Shown here: positions 1 through 9,925 of the stretch, piece by piece
Position numbering within the stretch: position 1 is the first letter of the stretch
Layout of the letters: every line of letters starts with the position of its first letter
Origin: Algoriphagus yeomjeoni
GTDB taxonomy: Bacteria; Bacteroidota; Bacteroidia; Cytophagales; Cyclobacteriaceae
Direction of reading: 5' to 3'
NCBI RefSeq assembly: GCF_003259505.1
Contig: NZ_QLLK01000006.1
Coordinates: 124,001-188,000 of the forward strand
Length of the DNA stretch: 64,000 nucleotides
The notes under the pieces: model-generated
Told to the model about the DNA's origin: nothing
What the model saw: the letters and a program-made list of their open reading frames with translations, nothing else
Database searches by the model: none
Position numbers and translations under genes: made by a program

Positions 1-1487
<1,487 letters not shown>

Positions 1488-1513
1488 GCTTAGTTAGTAT
1501 TACTATAGATTTG

Positions 1514-1545
1514 AAAAGGTGGTCTGGAAACGGATCACCTTTTTT
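1514..1545 (+). terminator. Rho-independent terminator of katG
   Basis: The arms AAAAGGTG and CACCTTTT pair, with a G-T pair extending the stem, around a short loop. A run of T follows. It starts 27 bases after the katG stop. Confidence 0.7.
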
Positions 1546-1551
1546 GTTGTA

Positions 1552-1638
1552 ACCGCGGTGGACACTGAGTTTTTCGCAGAGGACACAAATAAAAAAATGA
1601 TTTTTTAGCCACAAAGAGCACGAAGATTCGCAAAGGTT
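1552..1638. repeat. Dispersed CACAGAG/CACAAAG-type intergenic repeat, two degenerate copies
   Basis: The block contains an imperfect run of short words (cgcggtggacactgag, cgcagaggacaca, ccacaaagagcacgaag, cgcaaagg). Related blocks occur at 7201, 7540, 34769, 43238, 43425 and 51226, always between genes and in both orientations. There is no coding potential. Function unknown. Confidence 0.55.
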
Positions 1639-1796
1639 ACATTTTATACTTCTGCTATTTTTAGGTTGAGTGCTTCGCAGAGCTAGCTAGCCCGAAACCT
1701 TTCAAAGTAGCTGGTAATCAAATTTAGTTCTGTGAGATATTTTTCTCCCATCGGGACAGTTGGTTGGTAGTTGATTGTCACCAGGTTGGGTTTCTT

Positions 1797-1899
1797 CGTT
1801 CCAGAGGAACGTGTGGTATCAATTCTTGACCAGTCGTTCCTACGGAACGAGCCTCCTTGAGAATATTTTCTTGCTACCGGTCAAGGGTTCCTATGGAAC
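1797..1899. repeat. Array of three GTTCC-GGAAC palindromes (REP-like)
   Basis: Three short palindromes lie in about 100 bases: CGTTCCAGAGGAACG (1797-1811), CGTTCCTACGGAACG (1835-1849) and GTTCCTATGGAAC (1887-1899). They share the arms GTTCC/GGAAC but have different loops. This kind of intergenic hairpin is common in Bacteroidota. The short open frame across it is not gene-like. Apart from these palindromes and the repeat before them, the 1488-1963 gap holds nothing I can name. Confidence 0.6.
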
Positions 1900-1963
1900 T
1901 GGATTCACTAGAGATCTATTATTTCTATTCAAGAGCTTAAAGCCATTTCTTATGTAGGCTGTT

Positions 1964-2749
1964 TTAATTACTAAGCTTCTTCGAAAAGTCCGGCTTGTGT
2001 AAGCGCTTGGCTTCATCCACATCAATATACTCCTCCAATTCTTTCATAGAAATCACCGTGAACTCATTCACTTTTAGGTATTCCAAATATTCCTTGAAAA
2101 GTTCAGGAGGAGTATTCACCCAAGGATGTTCGATGTCTGGAACTCCGTGAATTGTCAGAATAACGATCTTTCCATCTTTGGCTTGATCAAAGGCACTCAA
2201 GATTTCGGCTTTGTTCGTTTCATCAGTCGCCCAACTTGGGATCAAATAAGGGTGATCACTCAAAGGATCGTACGCTCTGCTTCCTCCAGCTCGAGCGAAA
2301 ACATAATCTTTTGCTTCTAAAAATTCCAATGCCTGTGAATTCAAGCCATATCCAGGGTAGGCAAAGTTGGTGAGTTTGGGAATTCCTAAAGAGTCACATT
2401 TATCCTCGATGTAGCTGAGTTGTTTATTAAATTCTGCTTGGGATAATTTGCTGACATTGGCGTGGGTATGGGTATGATTTGCCACTTCAAACCCCATTCT
2501 ATCCAATTCCTGAATTTGACGCCAATTCATATACAAAGCGCTATCGGCATAATTCGGCTGGAACTCGCAGACAAAGAAAGTCCCGCCAAAATCGTATTCC
2601 TGCAGCAAAGGAGCTACAACTGAATACTGGCTAGCCGGAGCATCATCGAAAGTCAAAACGACCAGTTTGTCAGGGATTGGGTTTTTTAGGATTTGGGCGT
2701 GAAGAATTAGTGGAAAAAGGAGAAGATAAAGGGTAAGTCTATTTTTCAT
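1964..2749 (-). CDS. Secreted polysaccharide deacetylase (CE4, NodB domain)
   Basis: Predicted metal-dependent deacetylase of N-acetylated polysaccharide, exported to the periplasm or surface. The 261-residue protein starts with a signal peptide (hydrophobic residues 4-17, then HAQ). NodB motif 1 is TFDDAP near residue 34, with the catalytic base Asp and a metal Asp. Motif 2 is the His-rich NHTHTH, supplying the metal histidines. A third conserved segment is FAYPGYG. The domain fills the protein with no carbohydrate-binding extension. It reads leftward, alone, facing katG across a repeat-filled gap. The family is clear. The natural substrate (peptidoglycan, chitin-type or exopolysaccharide) cannot be told from sequence. 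Confidence 0.88.
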   Translation of the reverse strand: MKNRLTLYLLLFPLILHAQILKNPIPDKLVVLTFDDAPASQYSVVAPLLQEYDFGGTFFVCEFQPNYADSALYMNWRQIQELDRMGFEVANHTHTHANVSKLSQAEFNKQLSYIEDKCDSLGIPKLTNFAYPGYGLNSQALEFLEAKDYVFARAGGSRAYDPLSDHPYLIPSWATDETNKAEILSAFDQAKDGKIVILTIHGVPDIEHPWVNTPPELFKEYLEYLKVNEFTVISMKELEEYIDVDEAKRLHKPDFSKKLSN

Positions 2750-2786
2750 ACGAGGTAGCAGAGGTGTCGTGGGAAGGATTGCTGTA

Positions 2787-3512
2787 TCATTTTTTTATAA
2801 GGAAATAGATTTTGTTACCTAGTTCTTGCCACCATGGACTGTCAAAAAAGTAAAGTTCAAGCGTGTTTTCTAGGATTATCAACAGTCCAAATGTGAGCAA
2901 TGTGGTGTTGAATTTACCATGTACAACTCGGTCCCAAAGGATACTGATAACAATGAATGTATCTGCCAATACAAACCCAAACCAAAACGCGGGATCAGAT
3001 ACATTCGGAAAAAAATGTCTAAATCGAAACCAACCCGGCCAAATCAAAACAAGTGTAGCCAGTAGCATAAAATTTCTGTGAATGGCAGGCGACTTTCTAT
3101 TTGCGATTCCAGAGATCACCAAGCCTCCAAAAATCAACCCTGAAAATAAGATGCCAACTAATGAAGAGGTAGCAGTTTGTCCTAAACCTTCTGCAAGTTC
3201 ACGTTCTACTTGATGCATTCCGGTGGGCAACAAAGTGACGACAATACTCAGTGCGATTAGTAATCCAATAATCCCTAATTGCTTATGAATCTTTAGATTT
3301 TTGCTTCGAATGAGTAAGACCTGTAATAAATACAGGCTTACCCAGCACATAGCTAATGCACCATGGATATAGATTAAAGGGGGCGCAATAAATGTATTTC
3401 GACTTACAGGTATTATAAACGTAGTGGAGAATCCTACCAAAACAGCAAACAAACCAACAAAACCCATGATTAGGTACAATTGACTAGGTGGAGATTTCGT
3501 TTGCCTGATCAT
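2787..3512 (-). CDS. Conserved multi-pass membrane protein, function unknown
   Basis: A 241-residue protein with about seven hydrophobic segments. Histidine-containing motifs sit at the membrane edges: YIHGALAM near residue 48, IHKQLG near 75 and IHRNFM near 144, followed by RFRHFFP. Paired histidines in such positions recall small haem-binding or DUF2306-like membrane proteins, but I cannot assign the family with confidence. It lies 37 bases upstream of the deacetylase on the same strand, so co-transcription is possible. The start is the only Met before the first membrane segment. Confidence 0.6.
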   Translation of the reverse strand: MIRQTKSPPSQLYLIMGFVGLFAVLVGFSTTFIIPVSRNTFIAPPLIYIHGALAMCWVSLYLLQVLLIRSKNLKIHKQLGIIGLLIALSIVVTLLPTGMHQVERELAEGLGQTATSSLVGILFSGLIFGGLVISGIANRKSPAIHRNFMLLATLVLIWPGWFRFRHFFPNVSDPAFWFGFVLADTFIVISILWDRVVHGKFNTTLLTFGLLIILENTLELYFFDSPWWQELGNKIYFLIKK

Positions 3513-3549
3513 GATTAAATAAGGTTAGCTCCAATTAAGATAGAGAATT

Positions 3550-4881
3550 TCAACCCACCACCAGCGTAATCAGATAAATCACACTTATCGCCGTCACCGA
3601 CATGATCAGCGTTCCCAAACTGTGCGTTTTATTACCTTGCTTGATGGATAATCCGGAGAGTTGAGTTACTGCCCAAAAGAAGCTGTCATTGGCATGGGAG
3701 ATCGCCATAGCACCGGCTCCTGTAGCCAAAACTGCGAATACGCGCATTGTTTCTGAGTCTAATCCAAGAGAACCAAGAAGAGGAGCAATAATCGAAGCGG
3801 TAGTAATCATCGCAACAGTAGATGATCCTTGAGCAGTTTTCAGCGCGAAAGCTATCAAAAATGGAAGAAAAATTCCCCAGCTTGCGCCACTCATACTGGA
3901 GCTGACCAGATCACCGATTCCTGAGTTTTGCAGCATTTTTCCAAAAACTCCTCCTGCCCCCGTAATCAGAATCACAGGCGCTGCGATCAGAATTGCTTCT
4001 CCGATCCAGCCGGATGAGGAAAGTAACTTCGCATCGAATTTCTTTGGCAGAGTGAAAGCCATGAAAGAACCCAATAGCAATGCGATGACTGGACTTCCTG
4101 CGAATTGAATAAAAGTGTAAAAACCACCCTCTCCAAAAGGTTTGGTTGGATACTTGGCGATGGAAGCGATTATAATAAGAATTAGAGGGACGATGATGGG
4201 TAGGAATGATGCAAAAGCTGAGGGTCTTTCTTTCTTATCAATTTCCTCAGTTTTAACAGCCATTTTTGGAACCAAAGGAATTTTGTAAGCTACCTTTTTG
4301 ACAAAAATGTAAGAAGGAATCAAGGCGGTTAAACTTACAATCAATCCATAGAAAATGATCATTCCCAAGTCTGCTTCATAAATTCCGGCGGTAGCGATTG
4401 GTCCTGGAGTAGGAGGGACTAAGGAGTGCGACGCGGTGGCTCCAAGCGCTAAAGCAATGGTAGTGGCAGCATAAGGAACCTTTCCTTTCAGAGACAGCGA
4501 CTTGCTGATAGGGTTCATCATGATGAAAGTGCTGTCGCCAAAAACTGGAATCGAGAGTATATATCCAGATATCATCATGGCAACTGTGATCGATTTTTCT
4601 CCGATCCAAGAGAGGATTTTCTCTGCAATAACAATTGCTCCTCCGGTTTTTTCCAAAAAAGTCCCCATCATCACACCGAGCAAGATGAGTAAGCCTATAC
4701 TTCCTAAAACCCCTCCAAACCCCTCAGAAATGGATTGTAGGATTAATTCTCCGGGCATTCCAGCTAATAATCCGTAAAGGATAGCACCGCAAAAAAGTGC
4801 AAGAAAAGGATGGATGTCGAATTTGACGATGGCAATTAGAATCAGTGCCAAGGCAAAAAGGATAATCAATAAGGTGAGCAT
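3550..4881 (-). CDS. GntP-family gluconate:H+ symporter
   Basis: Inner-membrane permease of 443 residues and about 12 segments, typical for GntP/GntT proteins that import gluconate or related sugar acids with protons. Family signatures are the N-terminal FDIHPFLALF, the stretch SIPVFGDSTFIMMNPI, the glycine- and serine-rich loop ASHSLVPPTPGPIA, and QGSSTVAMITTASI near the C-terminus. A gluconokinase (38567) and KDPG aldolase (34051) lie elsewhere in the window, which makes gluconate a plausible substrate, although GntP proteins also carry other sugar acids. It is monocistronic as far as can be seen and is divergent from the GH20 gene. Confidence 0.85.
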   Translation of the reverse strand: MLTLLIILFALALILIAIVKFDIHPFLALFCGAILYGLLAGMPGELILQSISEGFGGVLGSIGLLILLGVMMGTFLEKTGGAIVIAEKILSWIGEKSITVAMMISGYILSIPVFGDSTFIMMNPISKSLSLKGKVPYAATTIALALGATASHSLVPPTPGPIATAGIYEADLGMIIFYGLIVSLTALIPSYIFVKKVAYKIPLVPKMAVKTEEIDKKERPSAFASFLPIIVPLILIIIASIAKYPTKPFGEGGFYTFIQFAGSPVIALLLGSFMAFTLPKKFDAKLLSSSGWIGEAILIAAPVILITGAGGVFGKMLQNSGIGDLVSSSMSGASWGIFLPFLIAFALKTAQGSSTVAMITTASIIAPLLGSLGLDSETMRVFAVLATGAGAMAISHANDSFFWAVTQLSGLSIKQGNKTHSLGTLIMSVTAISVIYLITLVVG

Positions 4882-4998
4882 TATAGGTTAGGTTGGGTTT
4901 GAAAAAAACTAGTACCACGTGTTGCTACTGGCTTCAACCTAAAAATTAGGCAAAAAAAAGGAATAATAAAGCTTCATGCTTTATTAGCTTTCTAATTG

Positions 4999-5032
4999 TT
5001 TGTTGAGTGGCGTACTTGCCTTTTAATATTTG
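4999..5032 (+). promoter_or_regulatory. Candidate Bacteroidota promoter of the GH20 gene
   Basis: TTTG at 4999-5002 and TAATATTTG at 5024-5032 are separated by 21 bases. This fits the TTTG/TAnnTTTG pattern of the Bacteroidota primary sigma factor, with one extra base inside the second box. It places the 5' end about 40 bases before the ATG at 5080 and argues against the longer frame that opens at 4996. Confidence 0.5.
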
Positions 5033-5079
5033 GTATTTTAGCTAAATCAAATTTCAAACACCCATCAAAACCTCTTTAC

Positions 5080-7152
5080 ATGCGTAAATTATCAGTTTTT
5101 AACCTGCTGCTTCTTCTTATACTGGTAGCTTCATGCAATTCTGCCCCGAAAAAAGCTGGAAGCTATATGATATTGCCAAGTCCTGCTTCGATGGAAATAA
5201 CTGGCATTTCTTCAGTTGCTGCTACTGAAATTGAGGCCTTTGTCAAACAGGCTAAATCAGATTTCATTGCGGGTAAATCGCTCGCAGGCACAAGTGAAGT
5301 TTCCCTAAGTTTAGAGACCACTTCAGGATTGAAACCTGAGGCCTACACGCTGGAGATTACTGAGGCACACGTCGAAATCAAAGCGGCGACCAAAGTTGGA
5401 CTTTGGTACGGATTAATCACACTCGGCCAATTAGTGCAAGATGCGCTGGACCAAGATGCGGCTTTGCCTTTGATCTCAATAAAAGATGAGCCAGCGCTGA
5501 ATTATCGGGCGGTTCAGCTAGACGTGAAGCATCATTTGGAAAAGAAGGACTATTACTATGAATTGATGGATCGCTTGGCTGAACTGAAAATCAATGGGAT
5601 AATCCTGGAAATCGAGGATAAGCTGGCTTATGAGAAGCAACCCAAAGTTGGCTCTTCTGATGCTTGGTCTATAGAAGAATGGAAAAAGCTGAGTGATCAT
5701 GCCATGGCTAGAAATATCCGGATTTCTCCTTTGGTGCAGGGTCTGGGACATGCATCATTCATTCTAAAGCATGAGGAATATAAAGATCTACGGGATGATC
5801 CTGAAAGTGATTGGGCATTCAATCCACTGGACGATCGAACCTATGAAGTGCAGTTTGATTTGTATTCCGATGCGCTTGAAGCTTTTCCTCATGCGCAATA
5901 CCTACATGTGGGCGGCGATGAAGTTCATACTACAGGAAGAGGAAGTGGGAAATCCCCGCTTGAGTTGCAGTTGACTTGGCTGAATAGGGTGAGTGAATAC
6001 GCGGAAAACAAGGGCTTGACTCCGATTTTCTGGGATGATATGCCTCTGAAAAATGCAGGTGTGTACAATTCTATATTTAATAGAGACCTTACGGATGCGC
6101 AGATAGATAGTATCTGGACGGTGAACGAACCCAATCTGAATACTTATGTAGATATGTTTCCTAAAAACTGTGTGTACATGCGCTGGAATTACAGCATGCC
6201 GGAAACTATCGGGAATAATCGCGCTATGAAGTGGTTTACTGATCATGGCTTCCAAGTGATGGGAGCGACTGCTGGTCAAACCCGCTGGAACCTGATGCCG
6301 CTAGAAGAAAGTAATACTGTGAATATTCGGGATTTCGCCTTGATCTCTATCGATAATAAAGCGGACGGTTTGCTTTTGACACTTTGGGATGATGATTCTC
6401 CACACTTCGAATTGTATCAAAGAGGGATTGCGATTTTTGCCGAATACACTTGGTCTGGACAGAAGAGAACTTCAGATGAATTACATGCAGCCTATCGGCA
6501 GCGAACATTTGGTGCGGAGTTGGCCTCTGAAGACTTTGCATTTATTAATGACCTCGAGGGTCCAGTGGCTTTTTGGAAAAATGCCCTTCTTGACGATAAA
6601 GATAGGAACCGCCTAAGAAAGATGGAAAATCCTATGCAAGATGCTGTTTTGGCTTTGCCTGAGGCAGGAAAGCCTGGCGCTTGGGCAGAAGCAAATGCTG
6701 ATAAACTGGCAAAAGCAACCGAAAATCAGCAGGTGATAGAGTCGGTTCTGAATACAATATCTGCCTCAAAAGAAGCAGCGCTGAGAAATGCCTACAGACT
6801 TGATGTTTATGAGCAAGTGGCTAAAGTCACGCAATTCACCAATAAGTCTCTACTGCTTCTTGCAGAATGGGATTTGGCCAAGACTGATGAAGAAAGAGAT
6901 GCTGCCAAAAAGAAACTACTCAATCTTGAAAATGAATGGAAGGAGCAGCTGGCAGAACTGCAAGCTGTTTATGGTAAAACCAGAGAGCTGAACAAACCTG
7001 ACGATTACATTCTTGACCAGGATCACCACGTGCATTTGGCGAATCAGGCGATCAAGTTTTCTGATTGGCAATTCTACGTGGAGGAGCTTTTCCTTCAAAA
7101 AATTACGGAAGGGAATAGTTTGCAGATGACAGGTGATGTGGAGATTAAATAG
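5080..7152 (+). CDS. GH20-type beta-N-acetylhexosaminidase, lipoprotein
   Basis: Predicted exo-hexosaminidase releasing GlcNAc/GalNAc ends by substrate-assisted catalysis. The start at 5080 gives a clean lipoprotein signal (LLLLLILVASC, lipid on Cys17) and sits behind a promoter-like pair; an upstream in-frame ATG at 4996 would bury the signal. The 690-residue protein has an N-terminal GH20b-like domain (to about 140) and a TIM barrel with the catalytic pair Asp280-Glu281 in HVGGDEV. Asn-Trp and Trp-Asp-Asp positions follow in the barrel, then a helical C-terminal region to residue 690. Unlike classical GH20 enzymes, the expected RGxxLD segment reads RAVQLDVKHH. A perfect terminator follows. 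Substrate could be chitin, glycoprotein or peptidoglycan derived. Confidence 0.85.
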   Translation: MRKLSVFNLLLLLILVASCNSAPKKAGSYMILPSPASMEITGISSVAATEIEAFVKQAKSDFIAGKSLAGTSEVSLSLETTSGLKPEAYTLEITEAHVEIKAATKVGLWYGLITLGQLVQDALDQDAALPLISIKDEPALNYRAVQLDVKHHLEKKDYYYELMDRLAELKINGIILEIEDKLAYEKQPKVGSSDAWSIEEWKKLSDHAMARNIRISPLVQGLGHASFILKHEEYKDLRDDPESDWAFNPLDDRTYEVQFDLYSDALEAFPHAQYLHVGGDEVHTTGRGSGKSPLELQLTWLNRVSEYAENKGLTPIFWDDMPLKNAGVYNSIFNRDLTDAQIDSIWTVNEPNLNTYVDMFPKNCVYMRWNYSMPETIGNNRAMKWFTDHGFQVMGATAGQTRWNLMPLEESNTVNIRDFALISIDNKADGLLLTLWDDDSPHFELYQRGIAIFAEYTWSGQKRTSDELHAAYRQRTFGAELASEDFAFINDLEGPVAFWKNALLDDKDRNRLRKMENPMQDAVLALPEAGKPGAWAEANADKLAKATENQQVIESVLNTISASKEAALRNAYRLDVYEQVAKVTQFTNKSLLLLAEWDLAKTDEERDAAKKKLLNLENEWKEQLAELQAVYGKTRELNKPDDYILDQDHHVHLANQAIKFSDWQFYVEELFLQKITEGNSLQMTGDVEIK

Positions 7153-7160
7153 GAGTTGGG

Positions 7161-7201
7161 GACCATCGAGGTTTTTTCAAACCTCGATGGTCTTTCTTTT
7201 T
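7161..7201 (+). terminator. Strong hairpin terminator of the GH20 gene
   Basis: A perfect 14-bp stem (7161-7174 with 7179-7192, core ACCATCGAGGTTT) closes a four-base loop and is followed by TTTCTTTTT. It begins 9 bases after the stop codon. Confidence 0.85.
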
Positions 7202-7234
7202 AACCACAAAGATCACAAAGGTTCGCTAAGAGTG
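7201..7234. repeat. Dispersed CACAAAG-type intergenic repeat
   Basis: The words ccacaaagatcacaaagg and ttcgctaagag match the family seen at 1552, 34769, 43238 and 51226. It starts immediately after the GH20 terminator. Confidence 0.5.
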
Positions 7235-7320
7235 AGGATTGTTGTCCTGCTTCTCCGGAAGCAGGACTTTTTGTTAGGTATAATAACGGCTTTTCCAAGG
7301 CTTGAATAGGAATACCGATC

Positions 7321-7485
7321 GTGCCGTTGGCACTCGTGATATTTCTTACATAACTATGACCCTGAATTTCGCTTCGCTGTATTCAGGGCTGCTATTGATA
7401 GTGCCGTTGGCACAAGAGTTTAGTGTTATTTATATGGATTCTTGCCAAAGGCAAGACCAGTAAAAGCCCAGAATGAAATTCTGGG
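7321..7485. repeat. Array of five short hairpins from four sequence types
   Basis: Palindromes in order: GTGCCGTTGGCAC (7321-7333), CCCTGAAT with ATTCAGGG (7360-7388), a second GTGCCGTTGGCAC (7401-7413), CTTGCCAAAGGCAAG (7441-7455), and CCCAGAAT-gaa-ATTCTGGG (7467-7485). No coding frame spans them. They resemble REP hairpins mobilised by RAYT enzymes, but no transposase is adjacent. The rest of the 7202-7605 gap holds the two CACAAAG-type repeats and nothing else I recognise. Confidence 0.6.
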
Positions 7486-7539
7486 TTACCAAATAAAAGT
7501 TACAAGAGTAGAGTGCCAAGGTCACGATCGATAGTATTT

Positions 7540-7567
7540 GACCACAAAGACCGCCAAGGTCCGCTTC
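7540..7567. repeat. Short CACAAAG-type intergenic repeat
   Basis: The words accacaaagaccgccaagg and tccgc match the dispersed family. It sits just downstream of the thioesterase stop on the other strand. Confidence 0.4.
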
Positions 7568-7605
7568 ATACAACATTATACTTCTCACTATTTTCCACTT
7601 AAAAA

Positions 7606-8082
7606 TCACTCATTAAAAAATGGCTTCATTTCGTTGTGAATATTTTCGCGGAGAGATTTCAAACGAGTGGCATATTCCTCCAGTTTTTTCTCTTGATCGG
7701 TTTGCGGAATCCAAGGCTTTACTTTTTTCGGATTGCCATTTTCATCTACAGACACAAAAATGATAATACAATGCGTCTTTTTCTCAAACTCTTTGTGTCC
7801 AAAGTCTCTAGAATATACTTCCACCATGATGTGGATGCTCGAGCTTCCAGTGTAGATTACTGCACACTCTACTTTGATAACATCCCCGATGTTGATAGGC
7901 TTGTAAAATCGGATACCGCCGACATATACTGTTACGCAATAACTTTCTGACCAAGTTCTGGCGCAGGTGTAAGCCGCCTGATCAATCCATTTCATCACTA
8001 CACCTCCATGTACTTTTCCCCCGAAATTGATGTCCGAAGGTTCGCTGATAAATTGAAATGAGGTTTTGTGTGAGGTATCCAT
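7606..8082 (-). CDS. Acyl-CoA thioesterase, hotdog fold
   Basis: Cytoplasmic hydrolase of acyl-CoA to free acid and CoA, of the YciA/BACH type. The 158-residue protein is a single hotdog domain. The helix-start motif GGKVHGGVVMKWIDQAAY (about residues 21-38) is the conserved substrate-binding and catalytic segment of this family. A basic, charged C-terminal tail (from about 120) is typical of the Bacteroidota members. The start at 8082 leaves about 20 residues before the motif, the usual distance. It is monocistronic. Chain-length preference cannot be read from sequence. Confidence 0.85.
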   Translation of the reverse strand: MDTSHKTSFQFISEPSDINFGGKVHGGVVMKWIDQAAYTCARTWSESYCVTVYVGGIRFYKPINIGDVIKVECAVIYTGSSSIHIMVEVYSRDFGHKEFEKKTHCIIIFVSVDENGNPKKVKPWIPQTDQEKKLEEYATRLKSLRENIHNEMKPFFNE

Positions 8083-8254
8083 AGGTCTGAAAGGTCTTAT
8101 TTAGATGCTAAGCTAAGAGATATTTCGGTTTTTTATGGGGTAAGCTGGAGTTCCAGAATCGATTAGTTAGGATTTCGAAATGCGTACTAATTCCAAGTTT
8201 GAATGATTGATCAACAACGCCAACTTCAGGGATTATCAGCTTTTGGATCTTTTT

Positions 8255-8899
8255 TTAGTTACTAGATTCAATAAATGAGCTTAAGAAGATCCGCTTTTTT
8301 GGAGGTATAGCCTTACTACTGGCAGCGATTTTCAGAAGATCTTGATCTTTTTCTTTTGCAAAAACTAGTTGGAATAAATCGGAAACTGAAAGACTTTTCT
8401 CAGGTCGCTCAACCAACGTAAATTCATCTCCTACATTCACAATTCCTTCTTCCAAAATACTGAGATAAGTACCGCCAAAGCCGTGTTGAATAAATTGCTT
8501 GATGACTTGTTGCGTTCCGAACTTATGTCCGAATTTATAGCAGGGTTCACGGTATTGGGAAACCTGCACCAGCGTTTCCCCAACTTTGTAAATATCACCA
8601 AGGTAAACCTCATTTTCATCGAAATCTGAAACAGTCAGGTTTTCACCAAACATACCCCAAGACCAATCCAAATCTGGATAAAGCGCCTGCCAATAGGGAT
8701 ATTGTTCGGCCGAAAAGATATAGCAAGCTTTATAATATCCGCCATGATTTAATCTGTTTGAGATCTCATCATTTATGACATCATTTTTTGTCAAATAAAT
8801 AGGCTTGGTTGTTGGCTTCTTGTAGATCCCAGTGGTTTCTTCCTTTCCATTCCAGATGAAGATGGTGGGTTTGCCAATATTGGTTGAGATGATTTTCAT
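8255..8899 (-). CDS. MOSC domain protein, YiiM-like
   Basis: Probable molybdenum-cofactor-binding protein of the YiiM group; E. coli YiiM reduces N-hydroxylated bases. The 214-residue protein has the MOSC landmarks: KPTTKPIYL near the N-terminus, NHGGYYKACYIF (the family pattern is DHGGxxKAV), GMFGENLTV near residue 85, and the candidate cofactor-binding Cys in REPCYKFGHKFG. A C-terminal extension (after LVERPEK) matches the three-helix tail of YiiM proteins. It is monocistronic, with about 90 bases to its neighbour. Substrate and redox partner are not evident. Confidence 0.82.
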   Translation of the reverse strand: MKIISTNIGKPTIFIWNGKEETTGIYKKPTTKPIYLTKNDVINDEISNRLNHGGYYKACYIFSAEQYPYWQALYPDLDWSWGMFGENLTVSDFDENEVYLGDIYKVGETLVQVSQYREPCYKFGHKFGTQQVIKQFIQHGFGGTYLSILEEGIVNVGDEFTLVERPEKSLSVSDLFQLVFAKEKDQDLLKIAASSKAIPPKKRIFLSSFIESSN

Positions 8900-8990
8900 C
8901 CTAAAAATGGGTTAGTTGATTTCCAGACTAATATATCGTGATTTTATGGTAATTCTCAGGGTCTTCTATTTGACTTGCCTTTGGTGTTTT

Positions 8991-9809
8991 TTATGAATAA
9001 GGTGTTCCTATAACGTGAAAAACTAAATCAAATGAAATATGTGATGCTATTGCTACCAATAAACCGCGCTTCCAAAATATCCAACCAAATGTAGCGCCTG
9101 TTATTAAGTTACCGATCATAGTGACACCGATAGTAAAAGGCGTTAATTCCACGAAATTTTTGGATAATGGAAGGTGAATAAGTCCAAAAAAAAGTGCTGA
9201 GATTATGATGCCTGTCCAGATTGTTTTATCTGAAGGATTATCTACTTTTTTCCAAAACTGGATGACTGTAATTATCAATGACATCAATCCTAATCGAAAC
9301 ATTATTTCTTCGCTAATTCCCGCAGAAAATGATACTAGGGCATAAAATGGCTTTGAGGGACGTGACATTTTACTTGAAATTGGATAAAATTCACTTTGCA
9401 ACTCAAAAAGGCCTAATAAGAATAGCGCTGCCAATGTTGCTAAAAGAATACTTGAAAAAACTGATTTCCAGCTTATTATTTCATTAATTGGATTCTTTGA
9501 AAAAATCCTTGCAATAACTGGCGCTCCCAAATTGGATCTTGAAGAAATCCATAAGCCAACAAAAACTAAAATAGCACCTAATACTAAACTGCTCAGTAAA
9601 ACTGGAATTAAGTCATCAATAAGTGACTCGTTCAGATGCACCTCTGTATTTCCAGCCATCATATTCAGCCTTTTAACTTCTCTGCTAAAAGGAATATTCA
9701 ATACAGACCCGATTATGAACAAAATTAATATGCTGATACTGACCTGCCAGCGATATTTTTTCTTTTCCTCCTGGTCCTGTAAGACAGATGCTGTAAGTAA
9801 GATTTTCAA
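8991..9809 (-). CDS. CPBP-family intramembrane glutamic endopeptidase (Abi/CAAX-like)
   Basis: Integral membrane protease-like protein of 272 residues with about eight hydrophobic segments. The three CPBP motifs are present: EEIMFR (EExxxR) near residue 165, FFGLIH (FxxxH) near 206, and SHISFD near 257. Members of this family process prenylated or bacteriocin-type peptides, or act as membrane scaffolds; the target here is unknown. The frame starts close to a hydrophilic N-terminus (LQDQEEKKKYR) before the first membrane span. It has no operon partner. Confidence 0.8.
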   Translation of the reverse strand: MKILLTASVLQDQEEKKKYRWQVSISILILFIIGSVLNIPFSREVKRLNMMAGNTEVHLNESLIDDLIPVLLSSLVLGAILVFVGLWISSRSNLGAPVIARIFSKNPINEIISWKSVFSSILLATLAALFLLGLFELQSEFYPISSKMSRPSKPFYALVSFSAGISEEIMFRLGLMSLIITVIQFWKKVDNPSDKTIWTGIIISALFFGLIHLPLSKNFVELTPFTIGVTMIGNLITGATFGWIFWKRGLLVAIASHISFDLVFHVIGTPYS

Positions 9810-9925
9810 TTGATCGTTAGAGAATTATTAGTTAAGGCTAATGTTTTATATCACTTGCGGATTTACTTCCTTTTGAGCGATAGTACAAAATTCTATGTCA
9901 AAGACTCCAACCCAAGATAGCCTCT

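Noticed and set aside
1775-1957. Short rightward open frame after katG
   Set aside because: It is composed of the GTTCC-GGAAC palindromes and has no gene-like features.
4996-5079. Longer N-terminus for the GH20 protein
   Set aside because: It would bury the lipoprotein signal and begins at the predicted -33 promoter box.
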